Of a stretch of DNA of 64,000 nucleotides, positions 1 through 9,220 are shown piece by piece (position 1 is the stretch's first letter; each line of letters begins with the position of its first letter). Position numbers and translations under genes: made by a program. Source of the DNA: Nostoc commune NIES-4072. GTDB lineage: Bacteria > Cyanobacteriota > Cyanobacteriia > Cyanobacteriales > Nostocaceae. The notes under the pieces were generated by a model, which was not told the origin of the DNA, ran no database searches, and worked only from the letters and a program-made list of their open reading frames with translations. The stretch is taken from positions 6,624,792 to 6,688,791 of the forward strand of contig NZ_BDUD01000001.1 of assembly GCF_003113895.1 (NCBI RefSeq). Reading direction: 5' to 3'.

Positions 1-829
<829 letters not shown>

Positions 830-1084
830 TTAGGACACCTCAGTTTCAAGTCCGTGGATTTCCTGTAATGTTTGCCAGCCAGCTTGCCACTGGGAGTTAT
901 CTTGTAATAATTTAGCATTTATCCAAAAACGGACTTTCGGATCGCAAGCAGCAACCATTTCGGCATAAACCCAATTAGCCTGATTTTTCCGATTGACTAC
1001 CTGGAAGTGTCGCCAACCATCGACTTTTTGCTGTGCCGTCCACTTAGAACCAACTAAGTAAGGAAATTTTTGTTTTTTAGTCAT
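830..1084 (-). CDS. TIGR02450-type small Trp-rich protein
   Basis: This 84-residue protein has the pattern of the TIGR02450 family of short tryptophan-rich proteins: SKWTA near residues 13-17, a histidine-phenylalanine pair (WRHFQV) near 25-30, an arginine-phenylalanine-tryptophan run (KVRFWI) near 50-55, and W-x2-GW near residues 67-70. The family's function is unknown to me; no signal peptide or membrane segment is visible. The ATG lies at the edge of a heptamer tandem repeat (TGACAAA units on the coding strand) that occupies the place where a ribosome binding site would be, so the start is supported by family alignment, not by a Shine-Dalgarno sequence. The gene stands alone, downstream of the 124- and 63-codon genes on the same strand. 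Confidence 0.7.
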   Translation of the reverse strand: MTKKQKFPYLVGSKWTAQQKVDGWRHFQVVNRKNQANWVYAEMVAACDPKVRFWINAKLLQDNSQWQAGWQTLQEIHGLETEVS

Positions 1085-1107
1085 TTGTCATTTGTCATTT
1101 GTCATTG
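1081..1107. repeat. STRR heptamer repeat over a start codon
   Basis: About three and a half copies of TCATTTG run from 1081. On the minus strand they read TGACAAA and contain several ATG triplets in different frames, one of which is the start codon of the 84-residue protein. The same heptamer array occurs again at 7284-7310. Confidence 0.85.
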
Positions 1108-1139
1108 TTATTCTTCCCCTACTCCCCCTGCTCCCTCTT

Positions 1140-1514
1140 TTAAGATGTCACTAAATCACCATTACGGGTAAACTTCTGGCAATGCAACTCATTATCTTGC
1201 TGAACACATAGCGAAAACCATCTAATATGGCTCCAGCAGGTGTTGATGTTGTTGGTAATTTTGCGCTTTTTCTTGGAAAGGCGTTGTCTTACGATTTCAT
1301 TAGGGCAAAGAATCTCTAACGTACCCGTACCATCTTCGTAATTAACGATGCGAAATAGACAGTCTTGCAACATCGCACGGCTACTGCTGTCAAAGAACCG
1401 CTTAAACCTCTGTAGCTTTTCCCCTTCAGTCATTTGGCTGATTGGCTTTATTTTAAATAACTCTTCATCCTCAAAGTCAAAGTCATCATCTTCAAAGTCG
1501 TAGGGGTCAATCAT
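1140..1514 (-). CDS. Conserved-looking hypothetical protein with acidic N-terminus
   Basis: I do not recognise this 124-residue protein. Residues 1-20 are almost entirely Asp, Glu and Phe (DFEDDDFDFEDEE), followed by a mixed soluble stretch and a basic patch SKKKRK near residues 79-84. There is no signal peptide or membrane segment. Its ATG overlaps the end of the upstream 63-codon gene by 8 nt (ATGATTGA), so the two are probably translationally coupled. The acidic leader could mimic nucleic acid or bind a basic partner, but that is speculation. Confidence 0.6.
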   Translation of the reverse strand: MIDPYDFEDDDFDFEDEELFKIKPISQMTEGEKLQRFKRFFDSSSRAMLQDCLFRIVNYEDGTGTLEILCPNEIVRQRLSKKKRKITNNINTCWSHIRWFSLCVQQDNELHCQKFTRNGDLVTS

Positions 1515-1698
1515 TTTCAGCCTCTTGCTTCACTAACTGCCAATACCATGCTATGGTTCCTCGTTTTTCATAGGACTCATTATCAATAAAAATACGAGTA
1601 CCATCTGATGATTCGTTAACTAAAACCCAATTAGCAGCCAATGCAGTCGAAGGAAATGCTATTAAAGAAGCTATTACTAATCCTAGAATTCGTTTCAT
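1507..1698 (-). CDS. Short exported protein, resembling the N-terminal half of surface-adhesin E domain proteins
   Basis: The 63-residue product has a clean Sec signal peptide (MKRILGLVIASLIAFPSTALAA, with cleavage likely after ALA near residue 21). The mature part WVLVNESSDGTRIFID followed by GTIAWYWQ resembles the first strands of the Adhesin_E type domain seen in small cyanobacterial exported proteins, which are usually about 120-140 residues. Here the protein stops soon after the Trp-Tyr-Trp motif, so it looks shortened, perhaps by a past frameshift. It overlaps the following gene by 8 nt. Family placement is from pattern memory and is tentative. Confidence 0.5.
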   Translation of the reverse strand: MKRILGLVIASLIAFPSTALAANWVLVNESSDGTRIFIDNESYEKRGTIAWYWQLVKQEAEND

Positions 1699-1778
1699 AG
1701 AATCAATAAATATCTTAATTAAAAGTTTTGCATGGTTAAAAGGCGATTTTTACCTGCAATAATCTAACTACCTTTTAG

Positions 1779-1877
1779 GGGAGCATCCACTTTCGGCGGA
1801 TCTACTTTTTTAGATGAACCATATAGTAGGGTTTTCGGAGTATCAGAATTATGTTTCTTCCAAAAGTGGATGCTCCC
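1779..1877. mobile_element. MITE-like element, 15-bp TIRs, 8-bp target duplication
   Basis: Perfect 15-bp terminal inverted repeats GGGAGCATCCACTTT (1779-1793) and AAAGTGGATGCTCCC (1863-1877) bound a 99-bp non-coding element. It is flanked by the exact 8-bp direct repeat CCTTTTAG at 1771-1778 and 1878-1885, as expected for a target site duplication. It has no coding capacity, so a transposase would have to act in trans. Confidence 0.85.
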
Positions 1878-2064
1878 CCTTTTAGCAGGCTTATCAGCTA
1901 ATATATTTTATTGGTCTATTACCTATAATTGGTTCAGTAATTCTGCTAAACCCCAATCTGGTAAGATACTTAAGTAAAAAATAATTTATAAAGCAAGTAT
2001 GAACTTTCTATTAAATAACTTATATAAATAACCCAAGCCGCGTTTTCATCATTCACATTTGGAT

Positions 2065-2150
2065 AGTGATAGTGTTCGTCATCAATTCCATAAATGACTA
2101 AGGTAAGAGTGATAGTGTTCGTCATCAATTCCATAAATGACTAAGGTAAG
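2065..2150. repeat. Perfect 43-bp tandem duplication
   Basis: Two identical 43-bp units (2065-2107 and 2108-2150) abut without spacer, ending 29 bases before the DUF433 start codon. The unit contains TGATAGTG and CATCAATTCCATAAATGAC. Being in the leader of a toxin-antitoxin-like operon, it may double an operator or promoter element. Confidence 0.9.
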
Positions 2151-2179
2151 ATAGGAGAAGCTTTTGAGAAGTAAGCGGT

Positions 2180-2575
2180 ATGACTTCATCATTTAATGAA
2201 AAAGCTGAAAAAGCAACGATCGCGCGTACAGAACGAGGACTGACGATCGCAGGTACGCGCATTACCCTATACGATGTGATGGACTATGTGACAGAACAGT
2301 ATCCGCCAAAGTTCATTCGTGCCATGCTCAACTTGACAGATGAGCAAGTCAATGATGCTTTGTCTTACATTGAAACGCATCGTCAAGAGGTTGAAGCTGA
2401 GTATCAACTCGTTCTCAAGGAAGCTGAAGAACTGCGGCAGTACTACGAAGAACAGAATCGTGAATTGGTTGAGAAAATTGCCAAGATGCCGCCACCACCC
2501 GGACGAGAAGCGGCTTGGGAAAAACTTCAGTTGCAGAAAGCCAGACTGAGAGCCAAACTTGAACCCCAGACATGA
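2180..2575 (+). CDS. DUF433 family protein, probable antitoxin of a PIN-like pair
   Basis: The protein has 131 residues. Residues about 15-70 fit the DUF433 (VapB-like helix-turn-helix) domain, with the typical GLTIAGTRITLYDVMDY segment followed by a helix of the form L-x-L-T-D-E-Q-V-x-D-A-L. Residues 70-131 are a highly charged helical tail with a coiled-coil-like run and PPPPGREAA. DUF433 proteins are commonly encoded just before PIN-like toxins and probably bind operator DNA and the toxin. Here the stop overlaps the next ATG (ATGA at 2572-2575), which supports coupled translation. A perfect 43-bp tandem repeat lies just upstream. Antitoxin function is inferred from this layout. Confidence 0.75.
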   Translation: MTSSFNEKAEKATIARTERGLTIAGTRITLYDVMDYVTEQYPPKFIRAMLNLTDEQVNDALSYIETHRQEVEAEYQLVLKEAEELRQYYEEQNRELVEKIAKMPPPPGREAAWEKLQLQKARLRAKLEPQT

Positions 2576-2967
2576 TTTTTCTCGTCGATCATAATCTTGA
2601 GGGACACGCACTGCTTTTATCAGGCAGCATCACAAATCAAGGTTGGCAAGATTTGTTTTCAATCCGCTTTGTTCTTCTTGAAGAGATGTCACTATCAGTT
2701 AATAGCAGCGACAGAGTTGTGTGGAGATTTGCTCAAACAAATCAGATGCTCCTACTCACAGCCAATCGTAGAATGAAAGGAAAGGATTCCCTAGAGCAAG
2801 TATTGCAGGAAGAAAATACGCCGACTTCGTTTCCTGTTATCACGATTGGAGATGCCGATCGAGTTTTGAATGACCCTGATTACCGGGATCTCTGTGTTAA
2901 CCGCCTACTTGAAATTGTTCTTTACATTGAAAATTACATAGGGACACGTCGAATTTTCATTCCATAA
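2572..2967 (+). CDS. PIN-like domain protein, probable toxin partner of DUF433
   Basis: The protein has 131 residues and no signal or membrane segment. The N-terminus MIFLVDHNLEG has the strand-plus-acidic residue pattern of PIN-like nuclease folds, and the central LLTANRRMKGKDSLEQ followed by FPVITIGDADR fits the second half of DUF5615/PIN-like proteins that accompany DUF433. It begins inside the stop of the DUF433 gene. It appears full length. RNase activity is assumed from the family and is not proven; the acidic residues Asp6 and the later Asp in GDADR are candidate metal ligands. Confidence 0.65.
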   Translation: MIFLVDHNLEGHALLLSGSITNQGWQDLFSIRFVLLEEMSLSVNSSDRVVWRFAQTNQMLLLTANRRMKGKDSLEQVLQEENTPTSFPVITIGDADRVLNDPDYRDLCVNRLLEIVLYIENYIGTRRIFIP

Positions 2968-3119
2968 GTTGTTCTAGTGGTTGTGCAATGAACAAGAATC
3001 GCACATAGGAAAATCGGAACTACGGGAAAATACGACTTTTACAAGACGTGAACACCGATCTAGGCGATCACTCCCCTCTTCATACAATATCTATTAACAG
3101 CAGAAATTATCTTTACTTG

Positions 3120-3225
3120 GTGTTCTGGTGGTAGCCTCTGACAAGCCCTCCGGGTTCGCAGTCGCCTGCGGAGGGAAACCCTCCCGCAGCGCTGTCTCAC
3201 TGCTGCACCTCTACGTTCCTGAAAA
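3120..3225. repeat. Dispersed GC-rich repeat upstream of clpB
   Basis: GC-rich dispersed sequence containing CCTCCGGGTTCGCAGTCGCC and the fold-back GCGGAGGGAAACCCTCCCGC. Similar repeats are scattered through Nostoc genomes. It ends right before the clpB start codon, so clpB leader and promoter may lie within or left of it. No protein is supported on the minus strand here. Confidence 0.6.
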
Positions 3226-3230
3226 AGCCT

Positions 3231-5849
3231 ATGCAACCTACTAATCCTAACCAATTTACAGAAAAAGCCTGGGAAGCGATCGCCCATACCCCGGATATTG
3301 TTAAACAATATCAACAACAGCAAATTGAAAGTGAACACCTGATGAAAGCACTGCTAGAACAAGATGGTCTAGCAACTGGGATTCTCACTAAAGCGGGTGT
3401 TAACCTCCAAAAACTGCGCGATCGCACTGAACAATTTTTTCAACGTCAGCCGAAAGTATCTGGTACTAGCAGTTCTGTCTACTTAGGACGCAGCTTGGAT
3501 ACACTTCTAGATCGAGCAGACGGATATCGTAAAGACTTTCAAGACGAATATATTTCTATTGAACACTTATTGCTGGCTTACGCTAAAGATGACCGCTTTG
3601 GCAAAGCTTTATTCCAAGAGTTTGGTTTAGACGAAGGCAAGCTAAAAAATATTATTAAACAAGTTCGAGGGAGCCAAAAAGTGACCGACCAAAATCCAGA
3701 AGGCAAATACGAAGCACTGGAAAAATACGGGCGTGACCTTACAGAAGCTGCGCGTAAAGGTCAACTCGATCCAGTGATTGGGCGAGATGATGAAATTCGT
3801 CGGACTGTGCAAATTCTCTCTCGCCGCACCAAAAATAACCCTGTGCTAATTGGTGAACCAGGTGTTGGTAAAACTGCGATCGCCGAAGGATTAGCACAAC
3901 GCATTATCGCAGGTGATGTACCTCAATCCCTCAAAGACCGCAAGTTAATCGCTTTAGATATGGGTGCTTTGATTGCGGGGGCAAAATTCCGGGGTGAATT
4001 TGAAGAACGTCTGAAAGCAGTATTAAAAGAAGTTACTGAATCTGGCGGCAATATTGTTTTATTTATTGATGAAATTCACACCGTTGTCGGCGCTGGTGCA
4101 ACCCAAGGCGCGATGGATGCTGGTAACTTATTAAAACCGATGTTGGCGCGGGGCGAATTGCGCTGTATTGGGGCGACAACCCTAGATGAATACCGCAAAT
4201 ATATCGAAAAAGATGCCGCACTAGAAAGACGTTTCCAGCAAGTTTATGTCGATCAACCCAGTGTAGAAGATAGCATTTCGATTTTGCGCGGGTTGAGAGA
4301 ACGTTATGAAAACCACCACGGGGTGAAAATTTCGGATAGTGCTTTAGTTGCAGCAGCCGTATTGTCGAGTCGTTATATTAGCGATCGCTTCCTCCCTGAT
4401 AAAGCCATTGACTTAGTGGATGAAGCCGCCGCGAGATTAAAAATGGAGATTACCTCCAAACCTGAAGAACTCGACGAAATTGATCGCAAGATTCTGCAAT
4501 TGGAAATGGAGAAGCTATCGCTGCAAAAAGAAAGCGATGCTGCTTCTCGTGAACGTCTAGGAAGATTGGAAAAAGAAATTGCCGATCTCAAAGAAGAACA
4601 AAAAACGCTGAATACTCAATGGCAGTCTGAAAAAGATATCATTGACAAAATTCAGTCTGTGAAAAAAGAGATTGAACGGGTTAACTTAGAGATTCAGCAA
4701 GCAGAACGCGACTACGACCTTAACCGCGCTGCGGAGTTGAAATACGGGAATTTAACCAGTTTGCACCGTCAATTGGAAACAGTAGAATCTGAATTGGCAA
4801 ATGCTCAAAGAAGTGGTAAATCACTATTACGGGAAGAAGTCACAGAAGGTGATATTGCTGAAATTATTTCTAAATGGACAGGAATTCCTATCAGCAAGTT
4901 AGTGGAATCTGAGAAAGAAAAACTGCTGCATTTAGAAGATGAACTGCACCGTCGGGTGGTTGGACAAGAAGAAGCAGTCACAGCTGTAGCCGATGCAATT
5001 CAGCGATCGCGGGCTGGATTAGCTGATCCCAATCGTCCTATTGCTAGCTTTATTTTCCTTGGGCCTACAGGTGTGGGTAAAACCGAGTTAGCGAAAGCGC
5101 TGGCGGCGTATATGTTCGATAGCGAAGATGCGCTGGTGCGAATCGATATGTCTGAATATATGGAGAAACACGCCGTCTCTCGTTTAATCGGTGCGCCTCC
5201 AGGATACGTGGGTTATGAAGAAGGCGGACAACTTACAGAAGCGATTCGTCGCCGTCCTTATTCAGTGATTCTTTTCGACGAAATCGAGAAAGCACACCCC
5301 GATGTATTTAATATCTTCTTGCAAATCCTTGATGATGGTCGCGTTACTGATGCTCAAGGTCATAAGGTGGACTTCAAAAACGCTATTATCATCATGACCA
5401 GCAACATCGGTTCGCAGTATATTCTGGATGTCGCCGGAGATAACACCCACTACGACGAAATGCGCCGTCGAGTAATGGAAGTAATGCGGAATAGCTTCCG
5501 TCCAGAGTTCCTGAATCGGCTTGACGAAATTATCATCTTCCACGGTTTGGACAAGAAGGAATTACGGCATATTGTGCTACTGCAAGTGGAAAGATTACGG
5601 CAAAGATTGAGCGATCGCAAAATATCCCTCAAGCTCTCGGATGCTGCACTTGACTTTTTAGCCGAAGTAGGCTATGACCCAGTTTATGGGGCACGTCCAT
5701 TGAAGCGGGCGATTCAGCGAGAGTTAGAAACTCAAATCGCTAAAGCCATCTTGCGCGGTGAATTCACCGATGGCAACACCATCTTTGTAGATGTACAAAA
5801 TGAGCGTCTTTCTTTTAGTCGCTTACCTGCTGAGGTATTTAGCAGCTAA
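3231..5849 (+). CDS. clpB: Chaperone ClpB (disaggregase)
   Basis: ClpB is the hexameric AAA+ disaggregase that threads aggregated proteins with DnaK help in the cytoplasm. The 872-residue length is standard. Order: Clp N-domain repeats (about 1-145); first AAA+ module with Walker A GEPGVGKT at residue 208 and Walker B VLFIDEIH; the coiled-coil middle domain (about 410-530, rich in Glu, Lys and Leu), which separates ClpB from ClpA and ClpC; second AAA+ module with Walker A GPTGVGKT at residue 611 and [10 protein letters not shown]; and a C-terminal D2 small domain. No ClpP-binding IGF/L loop is evident, as expected for ClpB. It stands alone and ends before a strong terminator at 6027-6068. Several cyanobacteria have two clpB copies; which one this is cannot be told. 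Confidence 0.97.
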   Translation: MQPTNPNQFTEKAWEAIAHTPDIVKQYQQQQIESEHLMKALLEQDGLATGILTKAGVNLQKLRDRTEQFFQRQPKVSGTSSSVYLGRSLDTLLDRADGYRKDFQDEYISIEHLLLAYAKDDRFGKALFQEFGLDEGKLKNIIKQVRGSQKVTDQNPEGKYEALEKYGRDLTEAARKGQLDPVIGRDDEIRRTVQILSRRTKNNPVLIGEPGVGKTAIAEGLAQRIIAGDVPQSLKDRKLIALDMGALIAGAKFRGEFEERLKAVLKEVTESGGNIVLFIDEIHTVVGAGATQGAMDAGNLLKPMLARGELRCIGATTLDEYRKYIEKDAALERRFQQVYVDQPSVEDSISILRGLRERYENHHGVKISDSALVAAAVLSSRYISDRFLPDKAIDLVDEAAARLKMEITSKPEELDEIDRKILQLEMEKLSLQKESDAASRERLGRLEKEIADLKEEQKTLNTQWQSEKDIIDKIQSVKKEIERVNLEIQQAERDYDLNRAAELKYGNLTSLHRQLETVESELANAQRSGKSLLREEVTEGDIAEIISKWTGIPISKLVESEKEKLLHLEDELHRRVVGQEEAVTAVADAIQRSRAGLADPNRPIASFIFLGPTGVGKTELAKALAAYMFDSEDALVRIDMSEYMEKHAVSRLIGAPPGYVGYEEGGQLTEAIRRRPYSVILFDEIEKAHPDVFNIFLQILDDGRVTDAQGHKVDFKNAIIIMTSNIGSQYILDVAGDNTHYDEMRRRVMEVMRNSFRPEFLNRLDEIIIFHGLDKKELRHIVLLQVERLRQRLSDRKISLKLSDAALDFLAEVGYDPVYGARPLKRAIQRELETQIAKAILRGEFTDGNTIFVDVQNERLSFSRLPAEVFSS

Positions 5850-5905
5850 TTGAGAAAGAGGCAAGGGAGCAGGGAGCAAGAGGACAAAGTGACTTAATTA
5901 ACTCA

Positions 5906-5929
5906 TCCCCCGGCTTCAAGCCGGGGGGA
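5906..5929. repeat. Palindromic hairpin downstream of clpB
   Basis: CCCCCGGCTTGAAGCCGGGGG-type fold-back (plus strand CCCCCGGCTTCAAGCCGGGG). No T-run follows, so it is more likely a dispersed palindromic repeat than the terminator itself. Confidence 0.6.
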
Positions 5930-6026
5930 AATCGAAGTCATTAGTTATTAGTAGTTATACGTGATTTTTCGTGTTTAATAATACTAATGAATATTGACCA
6001 ATGACTAATGACCAAGATGATTTCAT

Positions 6027-6068
6027 AAAAAAACGCCAAGTTAAGCAAGAGCCTCTTGGCGTTTTTTT
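6027..6068. terminator. Bidirectional intrinsic terminator between clpB and the SRPBCC gene
   Basis: A perfect 14-bp stem (AAAAAAACGCCAAG at 6027-6040 pairing with CTTGGCGTTTTTTT at 6055-6068) with a 14-nt loop has A and T tails on both sides. It lies between converging genes and can serve both. Confidence 0.9.
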
Positions 6069-6098
6069 GTGAAACATTCGTAAGGTAATAATTACAAA

Positions 6099-6668
6099 TT
6101 ACGAATTATTTTGACTCTTACAAAGTACTTGTCGCATTTTACGCATATTTGCAGGCAATTCAAAGTTCATTGCTTGTTGAATGAAAATTGATGGAATTGG
6201 AATAAGAGGTGTAGCTTGCACAGTATAAGCAAGTATTGTGCCGTTACCGCAATCTTTGAGTACTAAATTGGCGTCAAAATCCTCAAAAGTCCCTTTTTCC
6301 ATGCGAAATTGGATTTGTTGCCCCAGCACTTCTACAACGTTGAGGTAAATTTCAACTTGAGCTGTGAAAAAGAAAAAGGCTTTTTGTGCTGCTTGATACA
6401 GGCGTTTGACTTCACCTTTGTGTAATATCTCGCTTTTAGTGATATCGGGAAAATATTGAACCCACCGGGGGTAATCAGTTAATTGTTGCCAGACTTGCGA
6501 TCGCACCATCGGCACATACATCCAGGCTGTCACCGCGCCACCCCAGGTTTTATGCGATCGTGTTTCTATTAAAATTTCACCCTGTACCAGCAACTTTTGC
6601 TTATCTTGACTCCAAGCCATATCTGAACCTGCAATAATTGAGTCTGAGATATGAGACACAGACATCAT
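6099..6668 (-). CDS. SRPBCC (START/cyclase-dehydrase-like) family protein
   Basis: The 189-residue protein fits the cyanobacterial SRPBCC/polyketide-cyclase-like family, small helix-grip proteins that bind hydrophobic ligands. Visible hallmarks are VWQQLTDYPRWVQYFPDITKS (the domain-opening V-W-x-x-L-T-D-Y pattern, near residues 58-77), the mid-domain strand pattern EIYLNVVEVLGQQIQFRME, and the final amphipathic helix FELPANMRKMRQVL. No signal peptide is seen. The substrate is unknown. It is transcribed towards clpB and shares the terminator there; upstream is an AT-rich stretch of about 420 bases. Confidence 0.75.
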   Translation of the reverse strand: MMSVSHISDSIIAGSDMAWSQDKQKLLVQGEILIETRSHKTWGGAVTAWMYVPMVRSQVWQQLTDYPRWVQYFPDITKSEILHKGEVKRLYQAAQKAFFFFTAQVEIYLNVVEVLGQQIQFRMEKGTFEDFDANLVLKDCGNGTILAYTVQATPLIPIPSIFIQQAMNFELPANMRKMRQVLCKSQNNS

Positions 6669-7087
6669 GATTTTAGTTACTCCTCAACTCATCCACCTAA
6701 AATGGAGTTGAAACTACAAGCCATAAAACTTGATTTAGATCCAACCCATTCAATTTTAGTTACAGTGTAATGCCTATCCTTTACAGAAACGGCGAGTTTT
6801 TGGTAATTATTTCAGTTATCTTACTGGAAAAACTGTAGTTCTTATCACAATTAACACAATCAATATTTAAGTAGACTTGATAATAGCGGTATTTATAAAT
6901 TAAAAACTAAGTTATTAACAGCAAGAATGGCACAGAAACGACCTAATATCAAGTACTTTACCCCAACATTTGGATAGGATATCTCGATTTTTACGTATTA
7001 TTTCTAATGAAACTGTAACTTCATCGTAATTTCATATTTTGTTGTCAATATCAAGTGTAATCTCTGTTGAGTTGAGAGGAAAAGTAG
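6669..7087. other. AT-rich divergent intergenic region
   Basis: The region separates the SRPBCC gene (leftward) from the small membrane protein gene (rightward) and should contain both promoters. No clear promoter, repeat or RNA gene could be picked out by eye. Confidence 0.4.
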
Positions 7088-7282
7088 GTGAGTCAATCTT
7101 CTTTAAATCGTAGATTAATCCAGATTTTCGGTATCCTTCTCGGCATTAGCGTAGCCGTCTGGGTACTGAGAGGTTTTGGTATTCTCACTTTTATCCCAGG
7201 TGGAATAATTTGGCTACTGCTATTAGGGGCGATCGCGATCGCAATTATCAGTTACGTTCAAAGAACTTGGTGGCGTTTTTAG
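7088..7282 (+). CDS. Small hydrophobic membrane protein
   Basis: This 64-residue protein has a GTG start preceded by AGAGGAAAAG. Two hydrophobic segments (about residues 13-30 and 36-55) joined by a Gly-Pro-Gly turn (FIPGGI) predict a helical hairpin in the membrane, ending with the basic tail QRTWWRF. I do not recognise a named family; similar short proteins are common and unnamed in cyanobacteria. It stands alone; a heptamer array begins at its stop codon. Confidence 0.6.
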   Translation: MSQSSLNRRLIQIFGILLGISVAVWVLRGFGILTFIPGGIIWLLLLGAIAIAIISYVQRTWWRF

Positions 7283-7651
7283 TCATTTGTCATTTGTCAT
7301 TTGTCATTGGTCAGTGGTACAAGAGTTTTTGGTATATACCGCGCCACTCCTGGGCGAAAAAACTAATGATATCGAACTAATTCAAACCATGCCCCAAGGG
7401 ATGCCCATAGCTCTGCCGTTGGGTGGGCATGGTTTCTCCTGAACTAATGACTAATGACTAATGACTAAGCCTATTTTGACTAATACCAATTTAATGTGAA
7501 GCTGCACTAAATAAGTAACTCTCTATTCTTGGCGTTCTTGGCGTACTTGGCGGTTCGTTTAATATTCTATGCATCTTCATAGAGAATTGGTATAACTACC
7601 AGAAGTATTTAATACTGAAGCAAAGCCAACAATTTACTAGAGGAAACGAAC
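7283..7651. other. Intergenic region with heptamer repeats, upstream of rubredoxin
   Basis: It holds TCATTTG heptamers (7284-7310), ACTAATG heptamers (7442-7466), and a GC-rich dispersed repeat around 7390-7435 (CCCATAGCTCTGCCGTTGGG). It has no supported gene. The rubredoxin promoter should be in the right part. Confidence 0.6.
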
Positions 7652-7816
7652 ATGGCAAAGTATATATGTACTGTTTGCGCTTATGAATATGACCCAGAAG
7701 TAGGCGATCCAGATAGTGATATAGCACCAGGAACAGCCTTTGAAAATATACCAGATGATTGGGTATGTCCGACTTGCGGTGCCACAAAAGATCAATTTGA
7801 AGTAGTTGAAGAGTGA
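7652..7816 (+). CDS. Rubredoxin (soluble, 54 residues)
   Basis: Read directly from the sequence: ATG at 7652 with AGAGGAAACGA upstream as ribosome binding site, TGA at 7814-7816. The product has the two CxxC knuckles of rubredoxin, C-T-V-C at residues 6-9 and C-P-T-C at 39-42, with the aromatic and acidic framework [10 protein letters not shown] and [11 protein letters not shown]. Rubredoxins carry one electron on a single Fe(Cys)4 site. At 54 residues it lacks the C-terminal membrane anchor of the PSII-associated RubA, so it is a soluble form. The redox partner is unknown; the flavoprotein gene 50 bases downstream on the same strand is a possible but unproven partner. Confidence 0.95.
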   Translation: MAKYICTVCAYEYDPEVGDPDSDIAPGTAFENIPDDWVCPTCGATKDQFEVVEE

Positions 7817-7865
7817 AGATAACGGCTAGCCTAGTAAAGTACGTGCTATTGAGAAATTTTAGAAC

Positions 7866-9107
7866 TTGCTACCGTTACGAATCGTAGTTATTGGGGGTGG
7901 GGCAGCAGGATTTTTTGGCGCGATCGCTTGTGCTAAAGCCAATCCTGATGCCCAAGTTACATTACTCGAAGCTAGTCGCCAACCCCTAGCGAAAGTGCTA
8001 ATTTCTGGTGGCGGACGCTGCAACGTTACTCATGCTTGCTTTTTGCCTGAAGAGTTGGTGCAAAATTACCCTAGAGGTGCAAAAGCTTTGCGGGGTGCTT
8101 TGACTCGGTTTGGGCCTCAAGACACAGTAGCTTGGTTTGCTGCTGCTGGAGTCTATCTAAAAACTGAAGCCGATGGCCGGATGTTTCCTGTCACCAACAC
8201 TTCAGAAACCATTGTGGAATGTTTGATTAAAGCGGTGGCGACATCTGGGGTAAAACTTCGTATCAGTACACACGTAACTTCAGTTAAAACCGCACCAGAT
8301 GGGGGGTTTGATATTCTTCTGAAATCGGGAGAGTCGATTAAATGCGATCGCTTACTTCTTGCAACCGGCAGCAGCCTTGTGGGTTATAAAATTGTTAAAG
8401 AGTTAGGTCATCAAATAGAACCGCCAGTACCCTCTCTATTTACCTTCAACATTGCTGATCCTCAATTGCAAGCTCTAGCTGGAGTTAGCGTTAACCCTGT
8501 GCAATTGCGGTTATCTGGGGGTGGAAAATCCCAATTACAACAAATTGGCTCATTACTAATTACCCACTGGGGTTTGAGTGGCCCGGCTGTTCTGAAGCTT
8601 TCTGCTTGGGGTGCGAGAGTTCTGCACGAAAGCCGCTATCAAGCCACATTATTGATTAATTGGTTGCCTGATTTGCACCAAGAACAAGTGCGAGAAAAAG
8701 TTTTAGCAGTCAAAGATGAATGGGGAAAGAAAGCGATCGCATTGCATCGCGGCGTCGATCTCCCCCATCGTCTCTGGCAATATATCATTGCCCGTGCAGG
8801 CATTACCACAGAAGACCGTTGGGCAGAAATATCTAGTAAAACCTTAAATAAACTGGTGCAAGAACTTACTCAGGGGCAATACTTAATCAACGGCAAAGGA
8901 GCCTTTAAAGAAGAATTTGTTACCTGTGGCGGTGTCAACCTCAAAGAAGTCAACTTTAAGACGATGGAAAGTAGGTTAGTTCCTGGTCTTTATTTTGCTG
9001 GAGAAATCTTAGATATTGATGGTGTTACTGGTGGGTTTAACTTCCAAAGTGCTTGGACAACTGGGTATTTATCAGGGATAGCAATGGCGAATAGCCAGAT
9101 AGTTTAA
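7866..9107 (+). CDS. HI0933/YhiN-type NAD(P)/FAD-dependent oxidoreductase
   Basis: This 413-residue flavoprotein opens with the dinucleotide-binding motif VVIGGGAAGFFGAI (residues about 7-20), followed by the family signature SGGGRCNVTH (about 47-56), and ends with a second FAD contact GLYFAGEILDIDGVTGG and FNFQSAWTTG. This is the HI0933 family (BaiN-like flavoproteins), whose physiological substrate is generally unknown. The start is TTG at 7866 with no strong Shine-Dalgarno sequence; it matches the usual length. It follows the rubredoxin gene by 49 bases, so the two may be cotranscribed. Confidence 0.88.
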   Translation: MLPLRIVVIGGGAAGFFGAIACAKANPDAQVTLLEASRQPLAKVLISGGGRCNVTHACFLPEELVQNYPRGAKALRGALTRFGPQDTVAWFAAAGVYLKTEADGRMFPVTNTSETIVECLIKAVATSGVKLRISTHVTSVKTAPDGGFDILLKSGESIKCDRLLLATGSSLVGYKIVKELGHQIEPPVPSLFTFNIADPQLQALAGVSVNPVQLRLSGGGKSQLQQIGSLLITHWGLSGPAVLKLSAWGARVLHESRYQATLLINWLPDLHQEQVREKVLAVKDEWGKKAIALHRGVDLPHRLWQYIIARAGITTEDRWAEISSKTLNKLVQELTQGQYLINGKGAFKEEFVTCGGVNLKEVNFKTMESRLVPGLYFAGEILDIDGVTGGFNFQSAWTTGYLSGIAMANSQIV

Positions 9108-9220
9108 GTTGGTAGTAAGGACTTTATTCCTTACTACTAACTTATAAAAATTAATCTAGCAGACTACTATAAATGTTACAGTTAAAATTTATTTATTCTC
9201 AAAAATATAACTTTAAAATA

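Larger units (their letters stand above)
1699..2179. other. Intergenic region with MITE and tandem repeat
   Basis: No gene is seen. The region carries a 99-bp inverted-repeat element with target duplication (1779-1877) and a perfect 43-bp tandem repeat (2065-2150) just upstream of the DUF433 gene. The rest is AT-rich sequence without an obvious signal. Confidence 0.7.

Noticed and set aside
3060..3338. 92-codon minus-strand frame overlapping the clpB start
   Set aside because: Arg-rich translation of a dispersed GC-rich repeat and of clpB DNA; clpB is certain.
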